DNA from: Huintestinicola sp050874005
GTDB lineage: Bacteria > Bacillota > Clostridia > Oscillospirales > Ruminococcaceae
Assembly: GCF_050874005.1 (NCBI RefSeq)
Contig: NZ_JBNMJV010000037.1
Coordinates: 1-24,428 of the forward strand
Direction of reading: 5' to 3'
Length of the DNA stretch: 24,428 nt
A model generated the notes under the pieces. That model searched no databases. It was not told the origin of the DNA and saw nothing but the letters and a program-made list of their open reading frames with translations. The stretch's first letter is position 1. Each line of letters starts with the position of its first letter. A program made the translations under genes and the position numbers. Below, piece after piece: positions 6,748 to 15,308 of this stretch.

Positions 6748-7779
6748 ATGAAAAGAAAGATAATTCTGCCCGTTCTGCTTTGCTCGTTGCTGCTTACAGC
6801 CTGCGGAAGCAGCGATTCCTATGACGGAATGAACGTGGCAAGCAAGAGTTCTGCTTACAGCAGCGAAGCAAGCTATGACAGCTATTCGGAAGATAAAGCT
6901 TATTCGTCGGAGGAATATGAATACGCCGACGCTGACAGCTCCGACGCCTCATCAAACAGCAGCGGAGATGAAAACGGACTTTCATCGGAAAAGATAAAAA
7001 AGGAAATGCTTGTCTACACCTGCAATATGACGGTAGACGTGCTGAATTTTGACGAAGCTATCGGCAAATTCAAGGAGAGCCTTGACAGCTACGGCGGATT
7101 TGTGGAGAATGAAAGCTACAGCGACGGCGGCTCAGACAGCAGATGGTACAGCGAAGATCAGGAAAAGTGGCAGTCCTATTCGGCTACAGTACGTGTTCCC
7201 AGCGCCGATTACGACAGCTTCTGCGCTGCGGCGGCGGAACTTGGAGACCTTAGGAGCAAGAACGCCTCCGTCCAGAATGTAAGCAGCGAATACTATGACC
7301 TTTCCACCACGCTCGAGATATATGAGGCAAAAGAGGAAAGATACATCGCTCTCCTTGCGGATATCACCGACGAGGAATACGCCGTTACAATTGAAAGAGA
7401 GCTTACCGACCTCCAGATAGAGATCGCCAAGATAAAGACACGTATGAACGAGATACGCACCGATGTTGCTTATTCGTTCGTAAACATTTCCATAAACGAG
7501 GTCAAGGAATATACACCGGAGCCTGTTAAAAAGGACACATTCGGTCAGCGGCTCCTGAACACCGTTTCCGACACCGCATCAAATTTTCTTATTTTTCTCG
7601 AGGGACTTCTTTTCCTTATCATTTCCCTGTTCCCCTACCTTGTTCTTATCGGAATAGTTGTGATCATCGTGATCGCCATCAGGAAAAAGATCAAGAACGG
7701 CAAAGCTGCAAAAGCTGAAAAAAACGCCGAAAGCAGACCCAATGACGAAAATGCAAGTAACAATCCTCAGAACAAATAA
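6748..7779 (+). CDS. DUF4349 domain lipoprotein
   Basis: The 343-residue product begins with a lipoprotein signal (lipobox LTAC, lipidated Cys19), followed by a Ser/Asp/Glu/Tyr-rich linker to about residue 75. A DUF4349 domain spans about 85-250: an N-terminal alpha/beta part (YTCNMTVDVLNFDEAI), then a long helical coiled-coil region (YEAKEERYIALLADIT to KIKTRMNEI). A hydrophobic segment lies at about 280-312 and a charged Asn/Lys-rich tail follows. It should be anchored outside by lipid and also by a C-terminal membrane helix. Family function is unknown. AAAGGAGG precedes the ATG. The upstream direct repeat suggests control by an OmpR-type regulator. Confidence 0.88.
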   Translation: MKRKIILPVLLCSLLLTACGSSDSYDGMNVASKSSAYSSEASYDSYSEDKAYSSEEYEYADADSSDASSNSSGDENGLSSEKIKKEMLVYTCNMTVDVLNFDEAIGKFKESLDSYGGFVENESYSDGGSDSRWYSEDQEKWQSYSATVRVPSADYDSFCAAAAELGDLRSKNASVQNVSSEYYDLSTTLEIYEAKEERYIALLADITDEEYAVTIERELTDLQIEIAKIKTRMNEIRTDVAYSFVNISINEVKEYTPEPVKKDTFGQRLLNTVSDTASNFLIFLEGLLFLIISLFPYLVLIGIVVIIVIAIRKKIKNGKAAKAEKNAESRPNDENASNNPQNK

Positions 7780-7803
7780 CACGTCTCTGTAAAAAAGAGC
7801 TTC

Positions 7804-7876
7804 AATGCCCCCAAGACGCACAAATGCGGTCATATTTGCCGCAGAAATGTCCGTCTTAGGGGCATTAATTTTTTAT
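7804..7876 (+). terminator. Terminator after the DUF4349 gene
   Basis: Outer arms 7804-7818 and 7852-7866 pair with one mismatch (AATGCCCC...GGGGCATT); a smaller TGCGG/CCGCA hairpin lies inside. TTAATTTTTTAT follows. Confidence 0.75.
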
Positions 7877-7902
7877 CGGTCAAAAATACAATATTTCGTG
7901 AT

Positions 7903-7931
7903 TGACACAGCACAGTAAAATATAGTATAAT
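7903..7931 (+). promoter_or_regulatory. Promoter of the hybrid kinase gene
   Basis: TTGACA (7903-7908) and TATAAT (7926-7931) match both consensus boxes with an ideal 17-bp spacer, 55 bp before the TTG start. Confidence 0.85.
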
Positions 7932-7986
7932 TTATCGTGGTAAAATATAACAAAATAAATCTTGACCGGCAAGGATCTGATATGAT

Positions 7987-10900
7987 TTGAAAAAAGATAA
8001 ACGAAAATTAAGCGGAAGCTATCGTTCTTCGCTTATAATACTTATATGTATTCTTGTGATAATAACTGTTCTGAACGCCGTTCTGATAAAGAGCACAGAG
8101 TCACAGCGTATCGAAGCCGAGGGTCAGATGAGGCTCAGCAGCATTGCGGGAAGCGTTGACAACAGTCTTTACCGCTCCGAATGTCTGCTTGACAGCGTTG
8201 CTATGCAGATAGAGCAGATAATCTCTATGGACGGCGACACATCAAAACTGCTTGACGAATATTTTTGTGCCGAGACCATTTCGGATATAAGCGGCAGATC
8301 GGACGGCAGCTGTTTCAGCGCATATGCCGCTTATAACGGACAGCTTTATATCAACGATTTCGTTCCCGATGATGATTTCGTCCTTGACGAGCGTACCTGG
8401 TATGTAGGAGCGAAGAAGCGTATGGGATCCATCAATGTTACAGACCCTTACATTGACGCAAGCACAGGCGAAATGTGCTACAGTATCTCAAAGCTCCTCT
8501 CGGACGGTTCAACGGTGGTGGGACTTGATTTCAATTTAAGCGGCATACAGCATTACATTGAGGAGATGAATTCCGGCAGCTCCGGAACCAGCCTTATCGT
8601 AAACGGCGACGGAATGATCGTCGGACACTCCGATCCCGAATATGTGGGAAAAGATCACCGTGAGCTGGCTTTTTATAATGAGCTTGTAAACAAGGTATTT
8701 ATGCTTTACGGCGATACCTTTGAATACACCTCAGACGGGGTAAAATACAACATTTTTTCCGATAAGACCAATTATGACTGGTATCTTATAGTATGCGTAA
8801 GGCGTGACGCAGAAAATTTCGGCATAAGCGGAATGTCAATATACATAATCGTATTTATGCTGATCTTTGCTGCAGCGATCATTATTTTTTTTATACGCAC
8901 CTGTCAGAGCAAAGCGGCGGCAGAAAATGCTCTGTCCGTAAAAGACGAGTTCTTAAAAAATATGAGCTATGAGCTTAAACGGCCTCTTTCAAAGATAATA
9001 AGCCGTGCGGATATCCTCAGCAGCTCGGGTGAAGCGGACAGCAGCACAGGAGCTGAGATCGGCGACTCGGCAAAAGAGCTTAGTCAGATGCTCGACAACC
9101 TTATCTCGATGTCCGCCATAAATAATTTCAGCCAGACCCGTAATGATGAGAAAAGCGGAAAAAAATCTGTCGATCACAGACAGCAGACAGCCCTTATAAC
9201 CATTGTCCTAACTGTAACAAGCGTATTTGCGCTGATACTTAACACCAACACACAGGTAAGCTGGGGCAATACCAAAATGCAGAAGGAAACAGAGTATTAC
9301 CTTTATCAGGTGCAGGAATGGGTCTCGGGCAACAGAGCCGTTCTTGACGTTATTTCCGACAGCATTGCCGCACAGCCGGATTTCACCGACGACTATGATA
9401 CCGCTATTGCCTATCTTGACGATGTGGTATCAAAGTATGACGATATTTCCGTCGCCTACCTCTGCAATCCCGAATGGGAGCATACCGTTCTGATGAATAA
9501 CGGCTGGGAACCTGACATCAGCTGGCACGTTGAGGAGCGTCAATGGTATATAGACACCCTTGTCTCCGAAAACAATTTCAATATTTCAGCGCCCTATCTT
9601 GACGAGCAGACGGGACTTTACTGCACTACCCTCAGCAAGATAGTCTATGACTCGGGGGGCAATTTTATCGGTGTACTGGGAATTGACTATTATCTTGACA
9701 AGCTGATAGGTATTCTTGGAGAAAGCTATACCGATACGGGCTATGCATTTCTTACCGATATTGACGGAAATATCCTTAACCACCCGTATAACGAATATCA
9801 GATGCAGCCGGGATTTTCAAAAAATGCCGCAGAGCTTTGCTACAGAACTGCACTTACCCAAAATAAGCCTGTTACCATAAAGGATTACGACGGAAACAGA
9901 AGGGTCTGCCTCGCAATGGAGGAACCTGTTTCAGGATTTAAGGTCATAGTAATGCGGAATGTGGGCGAGATATACGGCAGCGGAATTTTCTCGGATATTC
10001 TGTATATTATTGTTTTTGCGCTTTGTATAATCATCGTAAATGTTATTATGAAACGTCTCGCTCTCTGGCAGACAAAGGTAAACAGAGAGCTTAAAGAAGC
10101 TGCTGACAATGCCATAAGCGCAGGCAAGGCTAAAAATAATTTTCTTGCCAATATGAGTCACGAGATAAGAACGCCTATCAATGCCGTTCTCGGAATGAAT
10201 GAGATGATAATGCGTGAATCCACCGAAAAGAACATTGTTGAATATGCCGCAAATATTCAGAGTGCGGGAAGAACGCTGCTGTCTGTCATAAACGATATCC
10301 TGGATTTCTCAAAGATAGAGTCGGGAAAGATGGAGATAGTTCCTGTGGAATACGATGTAAGCTCGCTTATAAATGATATCGTAAATATGATAAAAGCACG
10401 TGCGGATAAGAAAAATCTTAAATTCATCACCGAGATAGACGAAAACATTCCTGCAATACTTTACGGTGATGATGTGAGACTCAGGCAGATCATAACAAAT
10501 ATTCTTACAAATGCCGTTAAATATACCCCCGAGGGCAGCGTTCGTCTCAGAATGAAAGCCCTGCAGAGACAAAACGGCATTGTAAAGCTCGAGGTCAGCG
10601 TTACCGATACGGGAATAGGCATAAAAGAAGAAGATCTCGACAAGCTTTTCACGTCCTTCCAGCGTCTTGACCAGGAAAAGAACCGAAATATCGAAGGCAC
10701 AGGACTTGGTATCACCATAGTCCAGAGACTGCTTAATATGATGGACAGCGAGCTGAATGTATCCAGCGTTTACGGTGCAGGCTCCACATTCTCATTTGTA
10801 GTTTCGCAGAAGATCGTCAGCGATGAACCTATGGGTGATTTTGAACAGCGTTTCAAAGCCTCGGCTGAACAGACTTCCGACAAAGCGGAAAAAACTGCCC

Positions 10901-11679
10901 CCAATGCCAGAGTTCTTGTTGTGGACGATAACGAGACCAATCTGCTTGTTGCAAAGAATTTGCTAAAACGCACCCTTGTTAAGCTGGAAACCGCTTCAAG
11001 CGGCAGGGAGTGTATTGAACTGCTGAGAAATAATATTTACGACATTGTTTTTCTTGACCATATGATGCCCGAGATGGACGGTATAGAGACCCTTCATAAG
11101 ATCAAGGAAGAAAACCTTGCTTCGGGAACACATTTTATTGCCCTTACCGCCAATGCTATCCACGGAGCAAAGCAGACTTACCTTGACGCCGGCTTTGACG
11201 ATTATCTTTCAAAGCCCTTTACCGGCAGCGATATCGAGAAATGCCTGTTCAGGCATATAAGCAGGGATATGATAAAAAGCGCTGAAGCGTCTGCCTCGGT
11301 GAAAGAGCAGAACAAAACCTCAAAGATAGGCTCTGCACTTGATATTGCAAAGGGTCTGGCAGAATGTGAGAATGATAAGGACATATATCTTGACGCTGTT
11401 TACGATTTCTGTACCAATAACCGCTGCAACGATCTTGAGCTTGATTTTTCAGTCAAGGATAACAGAAGCTATCAGGCAGATCTGAAAACGGCTATATCCT
11501 CCGCTGAAAAAGTTGGTCTTACAGAGCTTGCAAATAAGGGTCAGAAGATTTTCGACTCGCTTTTAACCGGTGATACCGATTATGCCGCAGCCCATCATAA
11601 GGTGTTTATAAAAAAATACCGTGCTGCTGCAGATAATCTTGAAGAAACTGTTTCCGAATATTTTTCCGACAAAAAGTAA
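7987..11679 (+). CDS. Tandem double-Cache hybrid histidine kinase with receiver and degenerate Hpt
   Basis: This 1230-residue membrane protein has, in order: TM 16-34; extracellular double-Cache sensor about 36-282 with Arg136-x-Trp138-Tyr139, Tyr155 and Asp181; TM 284-304; a HisKA-like helix pair with NMSYELKRP in which Tyr328 replaces the phosphoacceptor His and no ATPase domain follows; TM 402-420; a second Cache about 421-668 with Arg518-x-Trp520-Tyr521, Tyr537, Asp567; TM 671-690; intact HisKA (NMSHEIRTP, His725); HATPase (N-box near 838-846, DTGIGI 874-879, GTGLG 904-908); receiver (Asp980/981, Asp1024, Lys1076); and an Hpt-like C-terminus with Lys1167 where His is expected. The R-x-WY...Y...D pattern resembles the amino-acid-binding motif of dCache_1, so amino-acid sensing is inferred. 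TTG is the only start that keeps the first TM; AAGGA lies 11 bases upstream. Confidence 0.9.
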   Translation: MKKDKRKLSGSYRSSLIILICILVIITVLNAVLIKSTESQRIEAEGQMRLSSIAGSVDNSLYRSECLLDSVAMQIEQIISMDGDTSKLLDEYFCAETISDISGRSDGSCFSAYAAYNGQLYINDFVPDDDFVLDERTWYVGAKKRMGSINVTDPYIDASTGEMCYSISKLLSDGSTVVGLDFNLSGIQHYIEEMNSGSSGTSLIVNGDGMIVGHSDPEYVGKDHRELAFYNELVNKVFMLYGDTFEYTSDGVKYNIFSDKTNYDWYLIVCVRRDAENFGISGMSIYIIVFMLIFAAAIIIFFIRTCQSKAAAENALSVKDEFLKNMSYELKRPLSKIISRADILSSSGEADSSTGAEIGDSAKELSQMLDNLISMSAINNFSQTRNDEKSGKKSVDHRQQTALITIVLTVTSVFALILNTNTQVSWGNTKMQKETEYYLYQVQEWVSGNRAVLDVISDSIAAQPDFTDDYDTAIAYLDDVVSKYDDISVAYLCNPEWEHTVLMNNGWEPDISWHVEERQWYIDTLVSENNFNISAPYLDEQTGLYCTTLSKIVYDSGGNFIGVLGIDYYLDKLIGILGESYTDTGYAFLTDIDGNILNHPYNEYQMQPGFSKNAAELCYRTALTQNKPVTIKDYDGNRRVCLAMEEPVSGFKVIVMRNVGEIYGSGIFSDILYIIVFALCIIIVNVIMKRLALWQTKVNRELKEAADNAISAGKAKNNFLANMSHEIRTPINAVLGMNEMIMRESTEKNIVEYAANIQSAGRTLLSVINDILDFSKIESGKMEIVPVEYDVSSLINDIVNMIKARADKKNLKFITEIDENIPAILYGDDVRLRQIITNILTNAVKYTPEGSVRLRMKALQRQNGIVKLEVSVTDTGIGIKEEDLDKLFTSFQRLDQEKNRNIEGTGLGITIVQRLLNMMDSELNVSSVYGAGSTFSFVVSQKIVSDEPMGDFEQRFKASAEQTSDKAEKTAPNARVLVVDDNETNLLVAKNLLKRTLVKLETASSGRECIELLRNNIYDIVFLDHMMPEMDGIETLHKIKEENLASGTHFIALTANAIHGAKQTYLDAGFDDYLSKPFTGSDIEKCLFRHISRDMIKSAEASASVKEQNKTSKIGSALDIAKGLAECENDKDIYLDAVYDFCTNNRCNDLELDFSVKDNRSYQADLKTAISSAEKVGLTELANKGQKIFDSLLTGDTDYAAAHHKVFIKKYRAAADNLEETVSEYFSDKK

Positions 11680-11687
11680 TAAACTCT

Positions 11688-11727
11688 GAACCTTTCCTTG
11701 GTTAATGCAGGGAAAGGTTCTTTTTTA
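11688..11727 (+). terminator. Intrinsic terminator of the hybrid kinase gene
   Basis: GAACCTTTCC (11688-11697) pairs with GGAAAGGTTC (11711-11720), followed by TTTTTTA. Confidence 0.88.
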
Positions 11728-11810
11728 TCAAAAATCGGTAACATCATATCTCTCCGATTGTTTTATGTCCGGATATAAATATGACAATTTGGTAACATTC
11801 GCTATTGTTA

Positions 11811-11839
11811 TTGACAGACAATGCAAAATAATGTAAAAT
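11811..11839 (+). promoter_or_regulatory. Promoter of the GH25 lysozyme gene
   Basis: TTGACA (11811-11816) and TAAAAT (11834-11839) are 17 bp apart, 41 bp before the ATG. GGTAACAT occurs twice upstream (11737 and 11791). On the reverse strand TGTTAC-N5-TGTCAT near 11782-11797 is one base from a WalR box; a regulatory role is only suggested. Confidence 0.75.
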
Positions 11840-11880
11840 TATAATATATCGTTAAAAACAGAAAGAAAGGAACAGCTACA

Positions 11881-13710
11881 ATGAAAGGATATTGCAGAAA
11901 AATCGTCTCTGTTTGCATTGCCGCCGCAATGTGCCTGCAGGGAGGCATTTCGTTTTTTGCGTTTACCGACCCGGCAGATGCATATGCGCAGTATGCACAG
12001 AACGAATCATTCTCCGTTTCCGAAACCGCACTTGACGAAACGGAAATCACCGATAACACCGATAACGGTGAGATACAGGAGGATGTCGTAGAAGATGACC
12101 TGCCGGAGGAGACTCCCGAGCTGACAGAGCCGGCTCCTGCAGAGGAAGAAAAGCCTGTCGAAAATACAGATAACAAAAAGGTCACAAAGCCTGCAACAGA
12201 AATTACGATATACAGCTATCAGACCTCTGTTACCGTGGGCGATACATTTAAGATAGGATATCGTCTCAAGCCTTCAAAATCGGACGATAAGGTCACTTTT
12301 TCCACATCAAGCAAAAAGATAGCCACCGTTGATGCTGAAGGAAATGTTACCGCTGTCGGAAAAGGCAGCGCTATTATCACAGCAAAGACCACCTCAGGCG
12401 TAAAGGACAGATTTTACATAACCGTCAAGGAAAAGGAATCCGAAGATGTTCCTGAAGATGAAACAACCGAGGAAACATCCGAAGATGAAGCGACTCCCAA
12501 GGACGGAAATGTCAAATCAACAAAAATCTCTCTGAAGCATAATTCCGTCACCATTTTTGAGGGAGAACAGTATGCTATTCTTTACGAGCTTACTCCTTCA
12601 AACAGCACCGACAGCGTTTCATTCCGCTCTCTGAACAAGGCGGTGGCTTCTGTTGACAAAAACGGCGTAATTACTGCAAGAGGAGCAGGTAATACACGTA
12701 TCGTATGTACCACAAGCAGCGGCAAAAAGGTCAAACTCAATGTTACAGTTGTTCCCGTACTCACCGATGAGGAAAAGGACGAAACATACGAGGAAGAAAT
12801 CGAAAAGGAATATAACGAAAACGGCGAACTTGTTCCCACAATGGTACGTTTCGGTGAGGAATCGGTTTCCGTTCAGGTGGGCAGCACAATATCTCTTGAC
12901 GCAAGAGTATACCCTGCCGGGGCAAAATACAAATATACTATCCAGTCCGATCATCCTTCCATTGCAAAGGTCAATGCAAAGGGAGAGGTAACGGGTATAA
13001 AAGAAGGAAATGCCGTTATTACCCTTACAACGGACAACGGCAAGAGCGATACTGTTTATGTTACCGTGTACGGCGATGTTATTCCCGGCATTGACGTTTC
13101 CAAGTGGAACGGAGATATCGACTGGGCAACAGTAAAATCCACGGGTATGGCAGGTTTTGCAATGATAAGATCCTCCTATGGCTATGAGGACACCGACCCG
13201 AAGCTTGCAGATAATGTCAGGGGCTGTGAAGAAAACGGTATCCCCTACGGTTTTTATCACTATATGTATGCGAGAAATACAGCAGAAGCCCATAAAGAAG
13301 CGGCATATTTTCTCAATGTAATAAGCGGTTATTCACCCGAATATCCTGTGGTGCTTGATATTGAGGAGTCGTTTTATGACGGAATGTCCAAGGAAGAGGT
13401 CACCGATATCGTTGTTGCATTTATGGAAGACCTGGAAAATGCAGGCTACTATGCAATGATATACAGCTATGCTAAATTCTTTGACGATAACCTTATTTAT
13501 GACAGGATAGCCGATTATGACATCTGGGTCGCTTGCTGGGGCGATGAAGAAAAGCTTTTTGAGAATTACAGCTACCATTACGGAATGTGGCAGTACAGCG
13601 AAACAGGAAGGCTGGACGGCATTGAGGAATATGTTGACCTCAACTACTGCTACAAGGATTACAAGGGTACCATAAAAAAATACGGTCTGAACAGACCTAT
13701 GGTTTGGTAA
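11881..13710 (+). CDS. Secreted GH25 lysozyme with three Ig-like (Big_2) domains
   Basis: This 609-residue secreted muramidase should cleave the beta-1,4 bond between N-acetylmuramic acid and N-acetylglucosamine. A signal peptide covers about residues 1-36, followed by an acidic Glu/Thr/Asp-rich linker to about 100. Three Big_2 modules lie at about 106-185, 212-291 and 320-399, each with the A-T/S-V-D/N-x-x-G-x-V/I-T core. The GH25 domain fills 401-609, with GIDVSKWNG (Asp405) and the catalytic pair in VVLDIEE (Asp493, Glu495). The Big_2 repeats probably extend or anchor the enzyme in the cell wall. It is monocistronic, with its own promoter and a shared terminator. A role in own-wall remodelling is likelier than attack on other cells, but this is not shown. 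Confidence 0.93.
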   Translation: MKGYCRKIVSVCIAAAMCLQGGISFFAFTDPADAYAQYAQNESFSVSETALDETEITDNTDNGEIQEDVVEDDLPEETPELTEPAPAEEEKPVENTDNKKVTKPATEITIYSYQTSVTVGDTFKIGYRLKPSKSDDKVTFSTSSKKIATVDAEGNVTAVGKGSAIITAKTTSGVKDRFYITVKEKESEDVPEDETTEETSEDEATPKDGNVKSTKISLKHNSVTIFEGEQYAILYELTPSNSTDSVSFRSLNKAVASVDKNGVITARGAGNTRIVCTTSSGKKVKLNVTVVPVLTDEEKDETYEEEIEKEYNENGELVPTMVRFGEESVSVQVGSTISLDARVYPAGAKYKYTIQSDHPSIAKVNAKGEVTGIKEGNAVITLTTDNGKSDTVYVTVYGDVIPGIDVSKWNGDIDWATVKSTGMAGFAMIRSSYGYEDTDPKLADNVRGCEENGIPYGFYHYMYARNTAEAHKEAAYFLNVISGYSPEYPVVLDIEESFYDGMSKEEVTDIVVAFMEDLENAGYYAMIYSYAKFFDDNLIYDRIADYDIWVACWGDEEKLFENYSYHYGMWQYSETGRLDGIEEYVDLNYCYKDYKGTIKKYGLNRPMVW

Positions 13711-13716
13711 AATCAA

Positions 13717-13748
13717 GCGGCGGAAAGCAATTTGCTCCCGCCGCATTT
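13717..13748. terminator. Bidirectional terminator between GH25 gene and queC
   Basis: GCGGCGG (13717-13723) pairs with CCGCCGC (13738-13744), with an inner AGCA/TGCT extension; ATTTTG follows on the plus strand and the queC stop is 15 bp away on the other strand. Confidence 0.7.
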
Positions 13749-13758
13749 TGTTTATATA

Positions 13759-14439
13759 TCAGTAAAGGTCGATACCATTAGCAAGGAAAGCCGCACGTCT
13801 GTCACGACAGGTGCCGCATACTCTGCAAGGCTCATCGCCGCCCTCATAGCAGCTCCAGGTAAGCTCATATGGCACGCCGAGACGTTTACCCTCGGCAACC
13901 ACCGCCGCCTTGTTCATTCCCGCAAAGGGAGCGGATATCCTGAGTTGTCCCCCGCTGCCCTCGCTGACTGCATTGTTCATAGCGTTCACAAAGGCTTCGG
14001 AGCAGTCGGGATATGCATTTCCCGCAGCGTCATCGGCGTGGGCGCCGTACATAAGCACCGAGCAGCCCTTTGAAAGAGCCACACTTGCCGCCGCCGAGAG
14101 AAACAGTCCGTTTCTGAAAGGCACATAGGTGGAAACAGGCGCACCGTCTGTCTTTTCAAGCTGCTCTGCATAGCTTTCGTGAGGAATTTCCGCAGAAGAA
14201 CCTGCAAGAAGTGAGCAGTCGGAATACCTGAAAATAGTTGACAGATCAAGAGTAATGTGTTCAACATTGTAATACTTTGCAGTCTTATCCGCTGCCTCAA
14301 GCTCCTTTTTATGCTTCTGTCCGTAATATATGGACAATGCAACAACATTTTCCCGTCCGTATTTTTCGCAGGCAAGGGCAAGCAGAGTGGTGCTGTCCAC
14401 TCCGCCGCTTGACAAAACAAGTGCTTTTTCCTGTGGCAT
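13759..14439 (-). CDS. queC: 7-cyano-7-deazaguanine synthase (queuosine precursor, preQ0)
   Basis: QueC converts 7-carboxy-7-deazaguanine and ammonia to preQ0 with ATP, in the cytoplasmic pathway to the tRNA base queuosine. The 226-residue product has the ATP-pyrophosphatase P-loop LSSGGVDS (residues 9-16), the conserved TYVPFRNG motif, and the C-terminal zinc site formed by Cys197, Cys205, Cys208 and Cys211 (CRVCGTC). Length and motifs are complete. It has its own promoter and is flanked by unrelated genes; queD, queE and queF are not in this window. I saw no preQ1 riboswitch in the short leader. Confidence 0.95.
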   Translation of the reverse strand: MPQEKALVLSSGGVDSTTLLALACEKYGRENVVALSIYYGQKHKKELEAADKTAKYYNVEHITLDLSTIFRYSDCSLLAGSSAEIPHESYAEQLEKTDGAPVSTYVPFRNGLFLSAAASVALSKGCSVLMYGAHADDAAGNAYPDCSEAFVNAMNNAVSEGSGGQLRISAPFAGMNKAAVVAEGKRLGVPYELTWSCYEGGDEPCRVCGTCRDRRAAFLANGIDLY

Positions 14440-14482
14440 TTTTTATCAGTTCCTTTCACTTTGGAGTTTGCTTTCTATGTAT

Positions 14483-14511
14483 ATTATAATGCTTTGAAGA
14501 TGTATAGTCAA
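14483..14511 (-). promoter_or_regulatory. Promoter of queC
   Basis: On the reverse strand TTGACT (14506-14511) and TATAAT (14483-14488) are 17 bp apart, 44 bp upstream of the queC ATG. Confidence 0.85.
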
Positions 14512-14531
14512 GATTATTTTTATTAACACAA

Positions 14532-14560
14532 ACAGCTCCCACGAAAATATGGAGAGCTGT
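14532..14560 (-). terminator. Probable terminator of the amidase gene
   Basis: ACAGCTC (14532-14538) pairs with GAGCTGT (14554-14560), 8 bp after the amidase stop; TTTGTGTT follows on the reverse strand. Confidence 0.55.
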
Positions 14561-14567
14561 TGATTCA

Positions 14568-15308
14568 TTAGTTCACTTCAATAAAATCCATAGCCGCATA
14601 GCCTGTGATACCGTTGTATTTCACTACATACCAGTTATCCGTCTCGCCGTAGATATTCACCTGACCGCCGTTGGGTATCTTGCCAACTATGTAGGAATCT
14701 GTTGAGGGATAGCTTCTTATGTTAAGATTTGAGCCGTCCGTCCGAACAGTTCCCGTCCGAACGGGAGACGGCTCCACAAAGGGTATGCCGAAATAATCGC
14801 AGAGCGACTGAACCATAGTCCTTGCGATAAGCTCAAGGTTATCTTTAAGCCAAGCCTCGTCCTCGTAATTATCGTGATAACCAAGCTCCGCAAGCACAGC
14901 CACCGCTTTCGTCCTTGTGACCTCCGCAAGTGATGTGGTGGGAATTGTGCTTACCTTTGAGGGTATGGGATAAATGACCTCCATATTGTTTGCGATAATA
15001 GTTGCAAGGCGGCGGCTGTAATCGGAATAGGGAGAGTAATATATCTCGATACCCCGTGAAACTCCCGCATACTGCCCTCCCCCTGCATTGGTATGTAGAG
15101 CAAGATGAACATCATACCAGCCGCTGTTTGAGTCCTCGATAGCACCGTTAACGTTCCTTGCGGGGTCGTTTCGGGTGAATGTGATTCCCGAAGCAAGCAT
15201 ATACGGCTCCATAAGGTCCGCAAGCATATTCATATACTGCTCCTCATTGCCGCTGGTGGCATATTTATTCCACTCCTGTGTGGACGGGCTTAAAAAAACA
15301 CTGGGCAT
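14568..15308 (-). CDS. N-acetylmuramoyl-L-alanine amidase (Amidase_3) with C-terminal SH3 domain
   Basis: This 246-residue protein fits the zinc-dependent amidases that cut between muramic acid and the stem peptide. Visible parts are Glu22 in GNEEQY, the zinc His72 in ALHTNA, catalytic Glu141 in AELGYHDN, and a bacterial SH3 domain at about 183-246 (SNLNIRSYPSTDSYIVGKI). The canonical first zinc His of DPGHGG is missing: the N-terminus reads VFLSPSTQE. I recall a Clostridia subgroup with this STQE start, so it is probably a real variant, not damage. There is no signal peptide, so export would need another route, for example a phage-type holin, or a role in released cells. The start ATG lies in the arm of a long hairpin (15303-15359). 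Confidence 0.87.
   Translation of the reverse strand: MPSVFLSPSTQEWNKYATSGNEEQYMNMLADLMEPYMLASGITFTRNDPARNVNGAIEDSNSGWYDVHLALHTNAGGGQYAGVSRGIEIYYSPYSDYSRRLATIIANNMEVIYPIPSKVSTIPTTSLAEVTRTKAVAVLAELGYHDNYEDEAWLKDNLELIARTMVQSLCDYFGIPFVEPSPVRTGTVRTDGSNLNIRSYPSTDSYIVGKIPNGGQVNIYGETDNWYVVKYNGITGYAAMDFIEVN

Noticed and set aside
12619..13293. A 224-codon open frame on the minus strand
   Set aside because: It is the shadow of the GH25 lysozyme gene and encodes a Cys- and Val-rich sequence with no start context.
14440..14482. preQ1 riboswitch before queC
   Set aside because: The distance from the promoter to the ATG is only about 35 bases and lacks the pseudoknot-forming A-rich core.
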